A stretch of 64,000 nt of DNA. Origin: Mesonia sp. HuA40 (GTDB lineage Bacteria; Bacteroidota; Bacteroidia; Flavobacteriales; Flavobacteriaceae). The stretch spans positions 62,001 through 126,000 of the forward strand of contig NZ_VRLT01000005.1 of assembly GCF_008017835.1 (NCBI RefSeq), in the 5' to 3' direction. The first letter of the stretch is position 1. Each line of letters opens with the position of its first letter. The position numbers and the translations under genes are program-made. This document shows positions 27,688-35,851 of this stretch, piece by piece. A model generated the notes under the pieces. That model did not search any database. It was not told the DNA's origin and was given only the letters and a program-made list of their open reading frames with translations.

Positions 27688-27744
27688 TTTAAAATAGCCT
27701 TAACAGCCGGTTTGGTTTTTTTATTTAACGTTAAAAACCTACCT

Positions 27745-28449
27745 ATGGAAAAATTATTACTCTTTTCGTTTCTAGCTGGGGTAAGTGTTTTTATTGGCGG
27801 ACTTCTAGCCTATTTTTTTAATCATCACCTTAAAGAAACCCCTATAAAATACGAGTTAAGCCATAGTTTTATGGCCTTTGGTTCAGGAATTATCCTATCG
27901 GCAGTAGCTTTAGTTTTAATACCTAATGGCCTTGAGAAGTTAGCGGTATGGCCGCTGGTTTTGACTTTCTTATTTGGGGCGCTCGGTTTTTTAATAATCG
28001 ATTGGTATTTGAGTAAAAAAGGTGATCAAACCGCCACCTTACTGGCAATGCTTATGGATTTTATACCAGAATCCATTGCTCTGGGAGCCGTGTTTGCATC
28101 ACAGTCTCAAATGGCCAAATTACTTGCCGTCTTTATTGGTTTACAAAACTTACCCGAAGCCTTTAATGCTTTTAGAGACTTAACCCAAAGTGGTTTTAGT
28201 ATCCGTAAAACCCTGCTACTTTTCTTCTTTTTAAGCTTTTTTGGAATAGGCGGTGCCTTAGTAGGTCATTATTTCTTGAGTGATTACCCTGACTTAACAG
28301 CTTATTTGATGACTTTCGCAAGTGGCGGAATTTTATATCTTCTCGTACAAGATCTCATTCCTGAAAATAAATTAAAAAACACTTACCTCCCCACGCTAGG
28401 AGCAATATTAGGGTTTTGCATTGGTATGATTGGCGAGAAAGTAATTTAA
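27745..28449 (+). CDS. ZIP-family divalent metal transporter
   Basis: A 234-residue membrane protein with about eight helices, starting at ATG 27745 (MEKLLLF); the longer frame needs a TTG and adds eleven residues. It carries DFIPESIALGAVF and the second metal-binding helix GLQNLPEAFNAFRDL, the His/Asn/Glu-rich M4-M5 motifs of ZIP transporters in a divergent form. It probably moves Zn2+ or another divalent cation. The 3' end overlaps the convergent repair gene by 4 bases. Confidence 0.75.
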   Translation: MEKLLLFSFLAGVSVFIGGLLAYFFNHHLKETPIKYELSHSFMAFGSGIILSAVALVLIPNGLEKLAVWPLVLTFLFGALGFLIIDWYLSKKGDQTATLLAMLMDFIPESIALGAVFASQSQMAKLLAVFIGLQNLPEAFNAFRDLTQSGFSIRKTLLLFFFLSFFGIGGALVGHYFLSDYPDLTAYLMTFASGGILYLLVQDLIPENKLKNTYLPTLGAILGFCIGMIGEKVI

Positions 28450-29216
28450 TAATCCAAAATATATTTCTCACTTAAGTATTTCCAATATCTTTTAGGAACG
28501 TGTTGAGTATGCAGTTTTTTATTGGCGCGTTCTTGAATATTGGTATGTTCAAAATAATTTTTCCATAATTTTTTATAAGCTACTTCATCCTCAGCCAACA
28601 AATTTGCTGGCGTACTATGTAATAAAGTATTTACCGATGGCAAGTGCACTTGCCTTATGGATTCTAAATCGTACAACAAACCGTAATCTCGTTTTACATC
28701 ATATATACACCAGTGTTGATCGGCATAACGGTTTTTAAAATGCTTGGCATTTAGGGGCAATACATTAAAATCTGGAGCTATACGCGCAAAATACAGACCG
28801 TTTGCCGTTTTTTCGAAACGCACAAAAGCATCCATACGATGCTTTTCTCTCCCAATCATTTTATTAATCTTTTGCAATTGTATTACTGCATCTCTACTAA
28901 AGTCATTTTTACCACTATGCTTATCAACCATCAATTGACGTAAATAATCAAATATTAACTGCGGAACCTCAGCCAACTCGCTCAAAAAGCATCGGTATAA
29001 CCAAGTGAGGTCGCTTTTACCCCCATATTTAATAATTCCCTTTGCCACACGGGCGGCTTTAACTTGATCTGTGTTTACCCAGATTTCTTCATCAAAAAAA
29101 GATGCAGCATGGTTGTTTTTCCCTACCAGTTTTACATCTTTCAATCTTAAATGAAACACCTCAAAAATGGCAGATAACAAACCTTCAAAACTATGATCAA
29201 ATAGCACGATTTTCAT
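28446..29216 (-). CDS. Putative DNA repair protein, DUF4130/TIGR03915 type
   Basis: A 256-residue protein without a recognised catalytic motif. I chose ATG 29214-29216 (MKIVLFDHSFEGLLSAIFEVF), just after the stop of the radical SAM gene; an overlapping TTG would add three residues. The N-terminus and the segment YLRQLMVDKH...REKHRMDAFVRFEKTANGLYFARIAPDFNVLPL are characteristic of the partner protein that almost always follows the DNA-modification/repair radical SAM protein. A C-terminal segment rich in Lys/Tyr (VPKRYWKYLSEKY) ends it. Known only by association; no activity is established. Confidence 0.85.
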   Translation of the reverse strand: MKIVLFDHSFEGLLSAIFEVFHLRLKDVKLVGKNNHAASFFDEEIWVNTDQVKAARVAKGIIKYGGKSDLTWLYRCFLSELAEVPQLIFDYLRQLMVDKHSGKNDFSRDAVIQLQKINKMIGREKHRMDAFVRFEKTANGLYFARIAPDFNVLPLNAKHFKNRYADQHWCIYDVKRDYGLLYDLESIRQVHLPSVNTLLHSTPANLLAEDEVAYKKLWKNYFEHTNIQERANKKLHTQHVPKRYWKYLSEKYILDY

Positions 29217-29217
29217 T

Positions 29218-30480
29218 TTATTCAAATAAATTTAATTGTGAATTAAACAATGGCTTGTATTTGCTTTTTCCTTGAGTAAGTATATTTGATTTTATTTGTT
29301 GCGCACTCATATCGGCCTTTAGAAAATCACGAGAATCGCATATCATAAAATATTGCGCTCTATTCAAAGCAATACCCATTTTCTTTAGGTGATGCCAGCC
29401 TAGTTTCCGGTACTTTCTGGCTTGCAGAATCTTGTAAACAGATTTTAGTCCCACACCAGGTATGCGCGCGAGTTGTTTTTTATCGGCTTTGTTTATATCT
29501 ACAGGGAAAAGATGTAAATTTCGTAAGGCCCAACTTAATTTTGGGTCTATATCACTATCTAAGTTAGGATGATTCTGATTTAATAACTCATCGATTGAAA
29601 AGCCGTAAAATCTTAGCAACCAATCGGTTTGATAAAGTCGGTTTTCTCTAAGCATAGGCACCTCTGTACCAATGGCGGGAAGTCGAGAATCATAAGAAAT
29701 AGGAACGTACCCCGAGTAATACACCCTTTTCATATTATACTTTTTATAAAGATGAGCAGCCGTATACATAATTTGGGCATCGGTCTCATTGGTAGCGCCT
29801 ACAATCATTTGAGTACTTTGCCCCGCTGGCGCATACACCGGCGTACTTTTAATCAGTTTTTTTTCAGATTTATACTTTACAATCTCATTACGCACCTTTT
29901 TCATCGGCTTTAAAAAATCTTCGCGGTTTTTTTCGGGAGCCAGTAATTTTAAACCGTTTTGTGTAGGAATCTCGATATTAACCGAAAGTCTATCGGCATA
30001 TAAACCGGCTTCATACATCAAATCATCACTCGCCCCAGGTATAGACTTTAAGTGAATATAGCCGTTGAAATTTTCTTCTAACCGCAATTTTTTGGCAACC
30101 AAGATAAGGCGCTCCATCGTATAATCCGCATTTTTAAAAATACCTGAACTTAAAAAAAGCCCTTCAATATAATTGCGCCTATAGAAATTAATTGTTAAAT
30201 CGACTACTTCTTGCACTTTAAAAGCGGCCCGCTTAATGTCATTACTTTTTCGCGTTACACAATAAGCACAGTCAAAAATACAATGATTGGTAAGCAAAAT
30301 CTTTAACAATGAAACGCATCGACCATCGGCCGTGTAGGTATGGCAAATGCCCATGCCACTTGAATCGCCTAAACCCTTTTTATTGTTGGTTCGCTTGCTG
30401 CCACTACTTGAACAAGAAACATCATATTTAGCTGCATCGGCTAGTATATTAAGTTTTTCTTTGATTCTATCAAAATTCAT
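29218..30480 (-). CDS. Putative DNA modification/repair radical SAM protein (TIGR03916 type)
   Basis: A 420-residue radical SAM enzyme with the [4Fe-4S]-binding NHCIFDCAYC (Cys67, Cys71, Cys74) and further cysteines upstream (CSSSG, ICHTYTADGRC). A TIM-barrel core with LFLSSGIF and SVNIEIPT follows. At the C-terminus a helix-hairpin-helix DNA-binding element DINKADKKQLARIPGVGLKSVYKIL (near 330-355) is joined to the radical SAM domain, which is why a DNA substrate is assumed. ATG at 30478-30480. It is the first gene of a two-gene unit with the DUF4130 protein and is divergent from a LexA-like repressor, consistent with damage-inducible expression. Confidence 0.88.
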   Translation of the reverse strand: MNFDRIKEKLNILADAAKYDVSCSSSGSKRTNNKKGLGDSSGMGICHTYTADGRCVSLLKILLTNHCIFDCAYCVTRKSNDIKRAAFKVQEVVDLTINFYRRNYIEGLFLSSGIFKNADYTMERLILVAKKLRLEENFNGYIHLKSIPGASDDLMYEAGLYADRLSVNIEIPTQNGLKLLAPEKNREDFLKPMKKVRNEIVKYKSEKKLIKSTPVYAPAGQSTQMIVGATNETDAQIMYTAAHLYKKYNMKRVYYSGYVPISYDSRLPAIGTEVPMLRENRLYQTDWLLRFYGFSIDELLNQNHPNLDSDIDPKLSWALRNLHLFPVDINKADKKQLARIPGVGLKSVYKILQARKYRKLGWHHLKKMGIALNRAQYFMICDSRDFLKADMSAQQIKSNILTQGKSKYKPLFNSQLNLFE

Positions 30481-30503
30481 TTATATGGATTTTATACAAA
30501 TTT

Positions 30504-30526
30504 ACGGATTAAATCCGTTTAAACGG
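30504..30526. promoter_or_regulatory. Candidate operator in the radical SAM/LexA-like divergent region
   Basis: ACGGATT-A-AATCCGT (30504-30518) is a perfect 15-base inverted repeat, overlapping a second perfect palindrome CCGTTTAAACGG (30515-30526). A third half-site ATCCGT lies at 30554-30559, between the -33 and -7 elements of the repressor gene. This is a likely binding site for the adjacent LexA-like protein. Confidence 0.6.
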
Positions 30527-30543
30527 AAATAAACCGAATAAGT

Positions 30544-30576
30544 TTTGGAAAATATCCGTCAAATGATGTATATTTG
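30544..30576 (+). promoter_or_regulatory. Promoter of the LexA-like gene
   Basis: TTTG at 30544-30547 and TATATTTG at 30569-30576 are separated by 21 bases, an excellent -33/-7 pair. The -7 element ends only 3 bases before the chosen ATG, which would give an almost or fully leaderless mRNA. Confidence 0.6.
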
Positions 30577-30579
30577 GAT

Positions 30580-31341
30580 ATGGAATTATCAATAGAAATA
30601 CGTCGATTTAAAGAAATTAGAGAAGAGCAAGGTGCAACTCAAGCCGAGTTTGCTTCTCTTTTAGGTGTTAAAACCTCAACGGCCGATATTGAACGCGGTC
30701 GAACTAAACTTAGCGGAAGTGTAGTAATGGAGCTACTCAAGCAGTTTAGTATAAACCCACTATGGTTGTTTGGTGAAAGCAATCAAAAGCGTTTGCCTCT
30801 GCACCGAGTAGATACCATGCCTAAGGTAATTAGCCTTAATTCTGAAGAAAATGAAAACATTGTAATGGTAAATCAAAAAGCTGCTGCAGGTTACCCTCAT
30901 AATGTTCAAGATGTTGATTGGTACCGGCAATTGCCCGCTTTTGATATGCCGCTTCCTCAATTTAGAAATGCAACTTATAGAGGGTTTCAAATAGAAGGAG
31001 ATAGTATGCTGCCCAATTTTAGACCAGATGAGTGGGTGTTAGCCAAGGCTGTTCCCAGCTTAAGTGATGCAAATGATCATCGTGTATATGTGGTGGTGAT
31101 GTATGATAGCGTGGTGGTAAAAAAATTGCATAAGTTAGCCGATCCTAGCCGTATTCGATTAATTTCTTTTAACGATGAGTACCCAGCCTTTGAAGTTAAT
31201 GTTGCTGAAATTCAGGAATTATGGCAGGTCAATTCTAAACTAACGTTTAATTTGGATGCCAACTCTGATAATGGCATTTTGCGGGAATTACAGGCTTCTA
31301 TGCAAGAACTAAAAAGCAAAATCAATAATTTAAATAAGTAG
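30580..31341 (+). CDS. LexA-like autocleavable repressor (HTH + S24 peptidase)
   Basis: A 253-residue regulator starting at ATG 30580 (an in-frame TTG two codons upstream is less likely). Residues 1-65 are an XRE-type helix-turn-helix (EEQGATQAEFASLLGVKTST). Residues 95-215 form an S24 peptidase domain with a cleavage-site AAAG (Ala103-Gly104), nucleophile Ser142 in EGDSMLPNF and general-base Lys in VVVKKL (181/182). The spacing matches LexA/CI-type self-cleavage proteins. A C-terminal coiled tail (LRELQASMQELKSKINNL) follows. It probably represses itself and the divergent radical SAM repair genes until RecA-stimulated cleavage; this is inferred from layout and the palindromic operator. Confidence 0.85.
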   Translation: MELSIEIRRFKEIREEQGATQAEFASLLGVKTSTADIERGRTKLSGSVVMELLKQFSINPLWLFGESNQKRLPLHRVDTMPKVISLNSEENENIVMVNQKAAAGYPHNVQDVDWYRQLPAFDMPLPQFRNATYRGFQIEGDSMLPNFRPDEWVLAKAVPSLSDANDHRVYVVVMYDSVVVKKLHKLADPSRIRLISFNDEYPAFEVNVAEIQELWQVNSKLTFNLDANSDNGILRELQASMQELKSKINNLNK

Positions 31342-31343
31342 AA

Positions 31344-31366
31344 AAACCCGGTATTTCACCGGGTTT
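31344..31366 (+). terminator. Terminator of the LexA-like gene
   Basis: AAACCCGGT and ACCGGGTTT form a perfect 9-bp stem around a 5-base loop right after the stop codon; probably works in both directions between the convergent LexA-like gene and tpiA. Confidence 0.8.
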
Positions 31367-31448
31367 AAGTCTCCTATTAATTGGATCACTTGACTTTAGT
31401 CTATTTGAAAAGTCTATTAAAGATAAACAGTTTTACCCTTTCTGATTA

Positions 31449-32198
31449 TTAAAAAGCATTTATAATAGCTGTAAAATCATCCGCTTTAAGCGATGCACCA
31501 CCTATCAATCCGCCATCTACATCGGGTTTTGAAAAAAGTTCTTTGGCGTTGTTAGGCTTTACACTTCCTCCATATAAAATAGAGGTATTTTCAGATAAAT
31601 CAGCGTCAAAGCGCTCAGAAATCTGTTGCCTGATATATTGATGCATTTCTTGGGCCTGTTCGGGAGTAGCCGTTTCACCAGTTCCAATTGCCCAAACCGG
31701 TTCATAGGCAATTATAACCTTCTTCATTTGCTCTGCGCTTAGGTGAAAAAGACTATTTTTAAGTTGGCTTTTAATGGTTTCATTTTGACGATTGGCTTTT
31801 CTATCCTCTAGCTCCTCTCCCACACAAAAAATTATTTGCATCGATTCTTCTAGAGCAGTATTAACTTTATCAGCCAATAAATCATCGCTTTCATTATACA
31901 GATGTCTGCGTTCAGAATGCCCTATAATCACAGTTCTTACTCCAATACTGGTTAACATGGACGCAGCAACCTCTCCCGTATGCGCTCCCTGCTTATGCGC
32001 ATTACAGTTTTGTGCAATTACTTCAATAGCAGAATCTTTTAGCATTTCTTTGACTGGAAATAACAAAGGGAAGCTAGGTGCAACCATCACTTTAACTTCT
32101 GAATGCATTTCATTCTGTTTTAAAGCCTCTAACAAAGTTATTGATTCGGGCAGGTTGTTATTCATCTTCCAGTTTCCTGCAACAATTTTATCTCGCAT
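31449..32198 (-). CDS. tpiA: Triosephosphate isomerase
   Basis: A 249-residue glycolytic enzyme that interconverts DHAP and glyceraldehyde-3-phosphate. It has GNWKMNN with Lys at the active site, IIGHSERR with the electrophilic His, AYEPVWAIGTG with the catalytic Glu and the phosphate loop GGSVKPNNA. Last gene of a minus-strand run (DUF1599, DoxX/thioredoxin, ABC permease, tpiA) with gaps of only 2-10 bases, so co-transcribed. Confidence 0.96.
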   Translation of the reverse strand: MRDKIVAGNWKMNNNLPESITLLEALKQNEMHSEVKVMVAPSFPLLFPVKEMLKDSAIEVIAQNCNAHKQGAHTGEVAASMLTSIGVRTVIIGHSERRHLYNESDDLLADKVNTALEESMQIIFCVGEELEDRKANRQNETIKSQLKNSLFHLSAEQMKKVIIAYEPVWAIGTGETATPEQAQEMHQYIRQQISERFDADLSENTSILYGGSVKPNNAKELFSKPDVDGGLIGGASLKADDFTAIINAF

Positions 32199-32208
32199 AA
32201 TTTTTTAT

Positions 32209-33285
32209 TTAATTCGTTCTTATTTTTGGATCTAAATAGGCATAGATTACATCTACCAAAATATTGATAAGCATAAACATACATGCTATAACAATAACAG
32301 CGCCCATAATGATAGGCAAATCTAAGGTGTTTAGTGCGTCTACAATTTCTTTTCCTAAACCATTCCACCCAAAGATATACTCAACAAAAACTGCCCCTGC
32401 CAACATTGAAGCAAACCAGCCAGAAATGGCAGTTACAACCGGATTCATAGCGTTTTTTAAAGCGTGCCTCCATACTATTTGATAGGTATTAAGACCTTTG
32501 GCTTTGGCAGTACGAATATAATCTTGACTCAGCACATCGAGCAGAGAATTTCGCATTAATTGAATAACTACAGCCAATGGCCTAATGCCTAAAACCAAAG
32601 CGGGTAGTATTAAATTTTTAAGTTGTAATTGATTGGCTTCGCCAAAATCATCTAACTCATATAAACTTCCTGTGGTATTAAGACCAGTGTACTTGTGCAA
32701 AACAAACCCAAACAGCCAAGCAAATATAATGGCACTAAAAAATGAAGGGACACTCATACCTACCGTACTTAGCACTTGAATACTTTGATCTAACCAAGAG
32801 TCTTTTCTCAAGGCCGATAAAATGCCCAAAAAAACACCCAATAGCAAAGCAATACTAATTGCCGAAAATGCTAAAACTATTGTATTGGGAAGTGTTTCGG
32901 CAATCACCTGCCCAACCTGTTTATTGTTTTTTTGAAAGGATTCTCGTAGATAAGGTTGTTTGACAACACAAGTAAAAGAGTTTGTTTTGAACAAAGCGAT
33001 AGCATCATATTTTCCTGAACTAAGAGCGGTGTAATGCGACTTGTTATTTGCGTGCACCGATATAGGTGACAAGTCGTTTAAATAATACCCGTATTGTGCG
33101 ACTAAGCTTTGGTCAAAGCCATATTTTTCTCGAATGATTTGCAATTGCTCTTCACTTTCATTCTGACCGAGCATCATTTGAGCGGGATCGCCGGGTAAAA
33201 CTTGAAACAATAAGAAAATAACACTTATTACACCCCAAAGGGTCAAGGCTGCATAAACTATCTTTTTACCAATGTATGTTATCAA
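32209..33285 (-). CDS. Peptide-type ABC transporter permease (DppB/OppB family)
   Basis: A 358-residue inner-membrane permease beginning with a TTG (33283-33285) three bases after the upstream stop; no ATG is near. MITYIGKKIVYAALTLWGVISVIFL and FQVLPGDPAQMMLG are the typical N-terminus. Roughly residues 55-105 are an extra soluble loop with two cysteines nearby. The EAA-type loop IRTAKAKGLNTYQIVWRHALKNA sits near residue 255. No ATPase, second permease or binding protein accompanies it, so it must pair with subunits encoded elsewhere. Confidence 0.85.
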   Translation of the reverse strand: MITYIGKKIVYAALTLWGVISVIFLLFQVLPGDPAQMMLGQNESEEQLQIIREKYGFDQSLVAQYGYYLNDLSPISVHANNKSHYTALSSGKYDAIALFKTNSFTCVVKQPYLRESFQKNNKQVGQVIAETLPNTIVLAFSAISIALLLGVFLGILSALRKDSWLDQSIQVLSTVGMSVPSFFSAIIFAWLFGFVLHKYTGLNTTGSLYELDDFGEANQLQLKNLILPALVLGIRPLAVVIQLMRNSLLDVLSQDYIRTAKAKGLNTYQIVWRHALKNAMNPVVTAISGWFASMLAGAVFVEYIFGWNGLGKEIVDALNTLDLPIIMGAVIVIACMFMLINILVDVIYAYLDPKIRTN

Positions 33286-33288
33286 AAT

Positions 33289-34386
33289 TTAATCTAATGC
33301 AATTTTTTGAGCATCATTCCAATGCAGTTTTTGTTTGATGGTACCTTCGTGAAGCAGAACCAAACCTGGGTTAGAACGCACAATAGTTTTAATAGTGGTT
33401 TCATCGGCAAAATAAAAATCTAGGTTTAGTTGAAAATCTTTATTAATTTCTTGGTATTCTGCCGCTCCAGAAGCCGATAAAGCTATTACTTTATAACCTT
33501 TTTCTTGTGCTTGCTGGAGAACTGGTTTGATTTTTGCCCAACCTTTACGTTCGGTTTTAGATAAATTATAAGCGCTAACAATTAAAACCTTTGGTTCATT
33601 TAAAATTTGGCCGGTTAAATCTTTACCGTTTATTTCTAATGCAAAATCGTGGATTGGTGGCACATAACCTTCAGCTACCAGTTCGGTTTCTACCTCAACA
33701 AACTCTCCATCAACCTGCGGGTAACTGCCTTGAGTAGTGTAAATTTTTTCCTCACCATCTACTTTGAATTTCCAATGGTAGTCGTAAATTGCTTCTGGAG
33801 CGCCTTCTGGAACTCGCATGGCCTCTTGAATATTAACCCCTTCTTTATAGGCTCTAAAATCTACAACCGGCAAATGCATTAAGACGTGATAAGCTAAGCC
33901 CAAACAACCTATAAACGCCGCAAAAAATATCCATTTATGAGAATTTGGGTTAAAAATAGGTTGTATATATTTTTGATTAAAGAAGATTATAAGAATAAGT
34001 ACACTTAAAACAACGTCTTTATAAAAGCTCTCCCAGGGCGTTAAGGGTATCGCATCACCAAAGCATCCGCAATCGGTTACCTTATTAAAGTAGGCCGAAT
34101 AAAAAGTTAAAAATGTAAAGAAAATAATCATTAGCAATATACTCCAGCTAGTAAATTTCTTTAGGTAACCGAGTAGTAAATTTACACCCAAAAGCACCTC
34201 GAAAATTACAATAAAAACCGCCAAAGCCAATGCATATGGCACTAAAAAGGGCAGATTAAGAACGCTGGCTGCAAAATAATCTTGTAGCTTAAACGAAAAA
34301 CCCACCGGGTCATTAAGTTTTACCAAACCACTAAAGATAAAAAGCACACCTACAAATATTCGTGCAAAGTTTACAACTGCTTTCAT
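33289..34386 (-). CDS. DoxX/MauE-type membrane protein fused to a thioredoxin-like domain (BT_3928-like)
   Basis: A 365-residue protein. Residues 1-160 hold four membrane helices of the DoxX/MauE type (FARIFVGVLFIFSGLVKLNDPVGF, and a DCGCFGD motif near residue 107 after the second or third helix). Residues ~230-365 resemble a periplasmic thioredoxin-fold domain but without an obvious CxxC (KVLIVSAYNLSKTERKGWAKIKP). The vicinal cysteines of DCGCFGD are typical of this family. A role in redox or electron transfer across the membrane is inferred. Part of the DUF1599-to-tpiA operon. Confidence 0.8.
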   Translation of the reverse strand: MKAVVNFARIFVGVLFIFSGLVKLNDPVGFSFKLQDYFAASVLNLPFLVPYALALAVFIVIFEVLLGVNLLLGYLKKFTSWSILLMIIFFTFLTFYSAYFNKVTDCGCFGDAIPLTPWESFYKDVVLSVLILIIFFNQKYIQPIFNPNSHKWIFFAAFIGCLGLAYHVLMHLPVVDFRAYKEGVNIQEAMRVPEGAPEAIYDYHWKFKVDGEEKIYTTQGSYPQVDGEFVEVETELVAEGYVPPIHDFALEINGKDLTGQILNEPKVLIVSAYNLSKTERKGWAKIKPVLQQAQEKGYKVIALSASGAAEYQEINKDFQLNLDFYFADETTIKTIVRSNPGLVLLHEGTIKQKLHWNDAQKIALD

Positions 34387-34388
34387 AA

Positions 34389-34940
34389 TTATTTTTTTTG
34401 CTGATTGAAATTAAGTAAAATAAGAGCAAATACGGCATAATTCACCATATCTTGATAATTAGCATCAATACCTTCGCTAACCAATGTTTTGCCTTGGTTA
34501 TTTTCGATTTGTTTTACCCGCAACAATTTTTGCAAAATCAAATCGGTTAAAGAGCTTACCCGCATTTCGCGCCAAGCTTCGCCATAATCGTGGTTTTTAT
34601 TCAACATTAACTGTTTGGTTATTGTAATTTGCTCGTCATAAACTTCTAGAGCTTGCTCTAATGACAAGTCAGGTTGCTGCGCAACACCTTTTTTAAGCTG
34701 AATCAAAGCCATGACGCTGTAATTAATAATGCCTATAAATTCTGGAATTTCACCTTCATCTACTTTCTGCACTTGATTCTCTTGCAATCCGCGAATGCGT
34801 TGTGCTTTAATAAATATTTGATCGGTTAGTGAAGGTAATCGCAGAATACGCCAAGCGCTGGAGTAATCTTGCATTTTCTGACTAAAAAGAGCTCTACATT
34901 TTTGGATTACGGCATCGTATTGCTGCGCTGTTTGTTGCAT
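34389..34940 (-). CDS. DUF1599 protein with internal duplication
   Basis: A 183-residue protein from ATG 34938-34940 (MQQTAQQYDAV); the longer open frame would run into the folP promoter. Two homologous halves are visible: CRALFSQKMQDYSSAWRILR...LTDQIFIKAQRIRGLQ and TKQLMLNKNHDYGEAWREMR...LTDLILQKLLRVKQIE. Each ends in a hydrophobic NYxVxALIxL helix. The pattern K-x-x-DY-x-x-AWR resembles the helical MazG/NTP-pyrophosphohydrolase-type fold, but no function is established. Divergent from folP; first gene of the tpiA operon. Confidence 0.8.
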   Translation of the reverse strand: MQQTAQQYDAVIQKCRALFSQKMQDYSSAWRILRLPSLTDQIFIKAQRIRGLQENQVQKVDEGEIPEFIGIINYSVMALIQLKKGVAQQPDLSLEQALEVYDEQITITKQLMLNKNHDYGEAWREMRVSSLTDLILQKLLRVKQIENNQGKTLVSEGIDANYQDMVNYAVFALILLNFNQQKK

Positions 34941-34998
34941 AGAAAAGATGAATTTTGCGTAAATTTCGCATTTATAATTATAAAAATCAATTTTTAAG

Positions 34999-35823
34999 AT
35001 GACAATTAATTGCAAAGGAAGCCTCATCGATTTGAGTTCGCCTAAAATAATGGGTATATTGAATCTAACACCCGATTCTTTTTATGATGGTGGACAATAT
35101 AAATCTGAAGCACAAATACTTCAACAAACTGAAAAAATGCTTAGCGAAGGAGCCGATTTTATTGACCTTGGCGGATACAGCTCTCGCCCTGGCGCTAAAG
35201 AAGTGAGTGTAACGGAAGAGTGCCAGCGAGTGCTACCAGTGATAGAGCTTATTCTTGAAAATTTTCCCGAGACACTTATATCAATAGACACTTTTAGAAG
35301 TGAGGTCGCCGAAAAGAGTATTGACGCAGGAGCAGCAATTATTAACGATATCTCTGCAGGAGAGTTAGACCAGGCTATGTTATCAACAGCAGCCAAATTA
35401 CAAGTACCTTACATTATGATGCATATGCGCGGAAATCCAAAAACCATGCAAAGCTTAACCCAATACTATAACCTTACACAAGAAATTATTTTTTATTTTT
35501 CAAAAAAAATACAGCAGGCTCGCGATCTTGGTCTTAATGATATCATCATAGACCCAGGATTCGGATTTGCTAAATCTCTTTCTCAAAATTACATCTTGCT
35601 GAATGAACTTGCTCTTTTGCAGCAACTTCAAGCACCAATATTAATTGGCGTTTCAAGAAAATCAATGATTTACAAGCTATTGAACTCAAATGCACAAGAC
35701 GCTTTAAACGGAACTACAGTCTTACATACACTCGCACTACAAAAAGGAGCACAAATTCTTCGGGTTCACGATGTTAAAGAAGCCAAAGAATGTGTGCTTT
35801 TACTAGACCAACTTAAAGATTAA
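34999..35823 (+). CDS. folP: Dihydropteroate synthase
   Basis: A 274-residue folate-pathway enzyme joining p-aminobenzoate and hydroxymethyl-dihydropterin pyrophosphate. Motifs in order: MGILNLTPDSFYDGG, DLGGYSSRPGA, LISIDTFRSEVA, INDISAG, MMHMRGNPKTM, DPGFGFAKS, VSRKSMI. Length is normal. It sits 28 bases before the cdaA gene, a pairing I recognise as common in Bacteroidota. Confidence 0.95.
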   Translation: MTINCKGSLIDLSSPKIMGILNLTPDSFYDGGQYKSEAQILQQTEKMLSEGADFIDLGGYSSRPGAKEVSVTEECQRVLPVIELILENFPETLISIDTFRSEVAEKSIDAGAAIINDISAGELDQAMLSTAAKLQVPYIMMHMRGNPKTMQSLTQYYNLTQEIIFYFSKKIQQARDLGLNDIIIDPGFGFAKSLSQNYILLNELALLQQLQAPILIGVSRKSMIYKLLNSNAQDALNGTTVLHTLALQKGAQILRVHDVKEAKECVLLLDQLKD

Positions 35824-35851
35824 TTTATAAATTTACGAAAATCATTTTTTT

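Noticed and set aside
34941-35027. N-terminal extension of DUF1599
   Set aside because: Would overlap the folP gene start and both promoters; family N-terminus begins at the internal ATG 34940.
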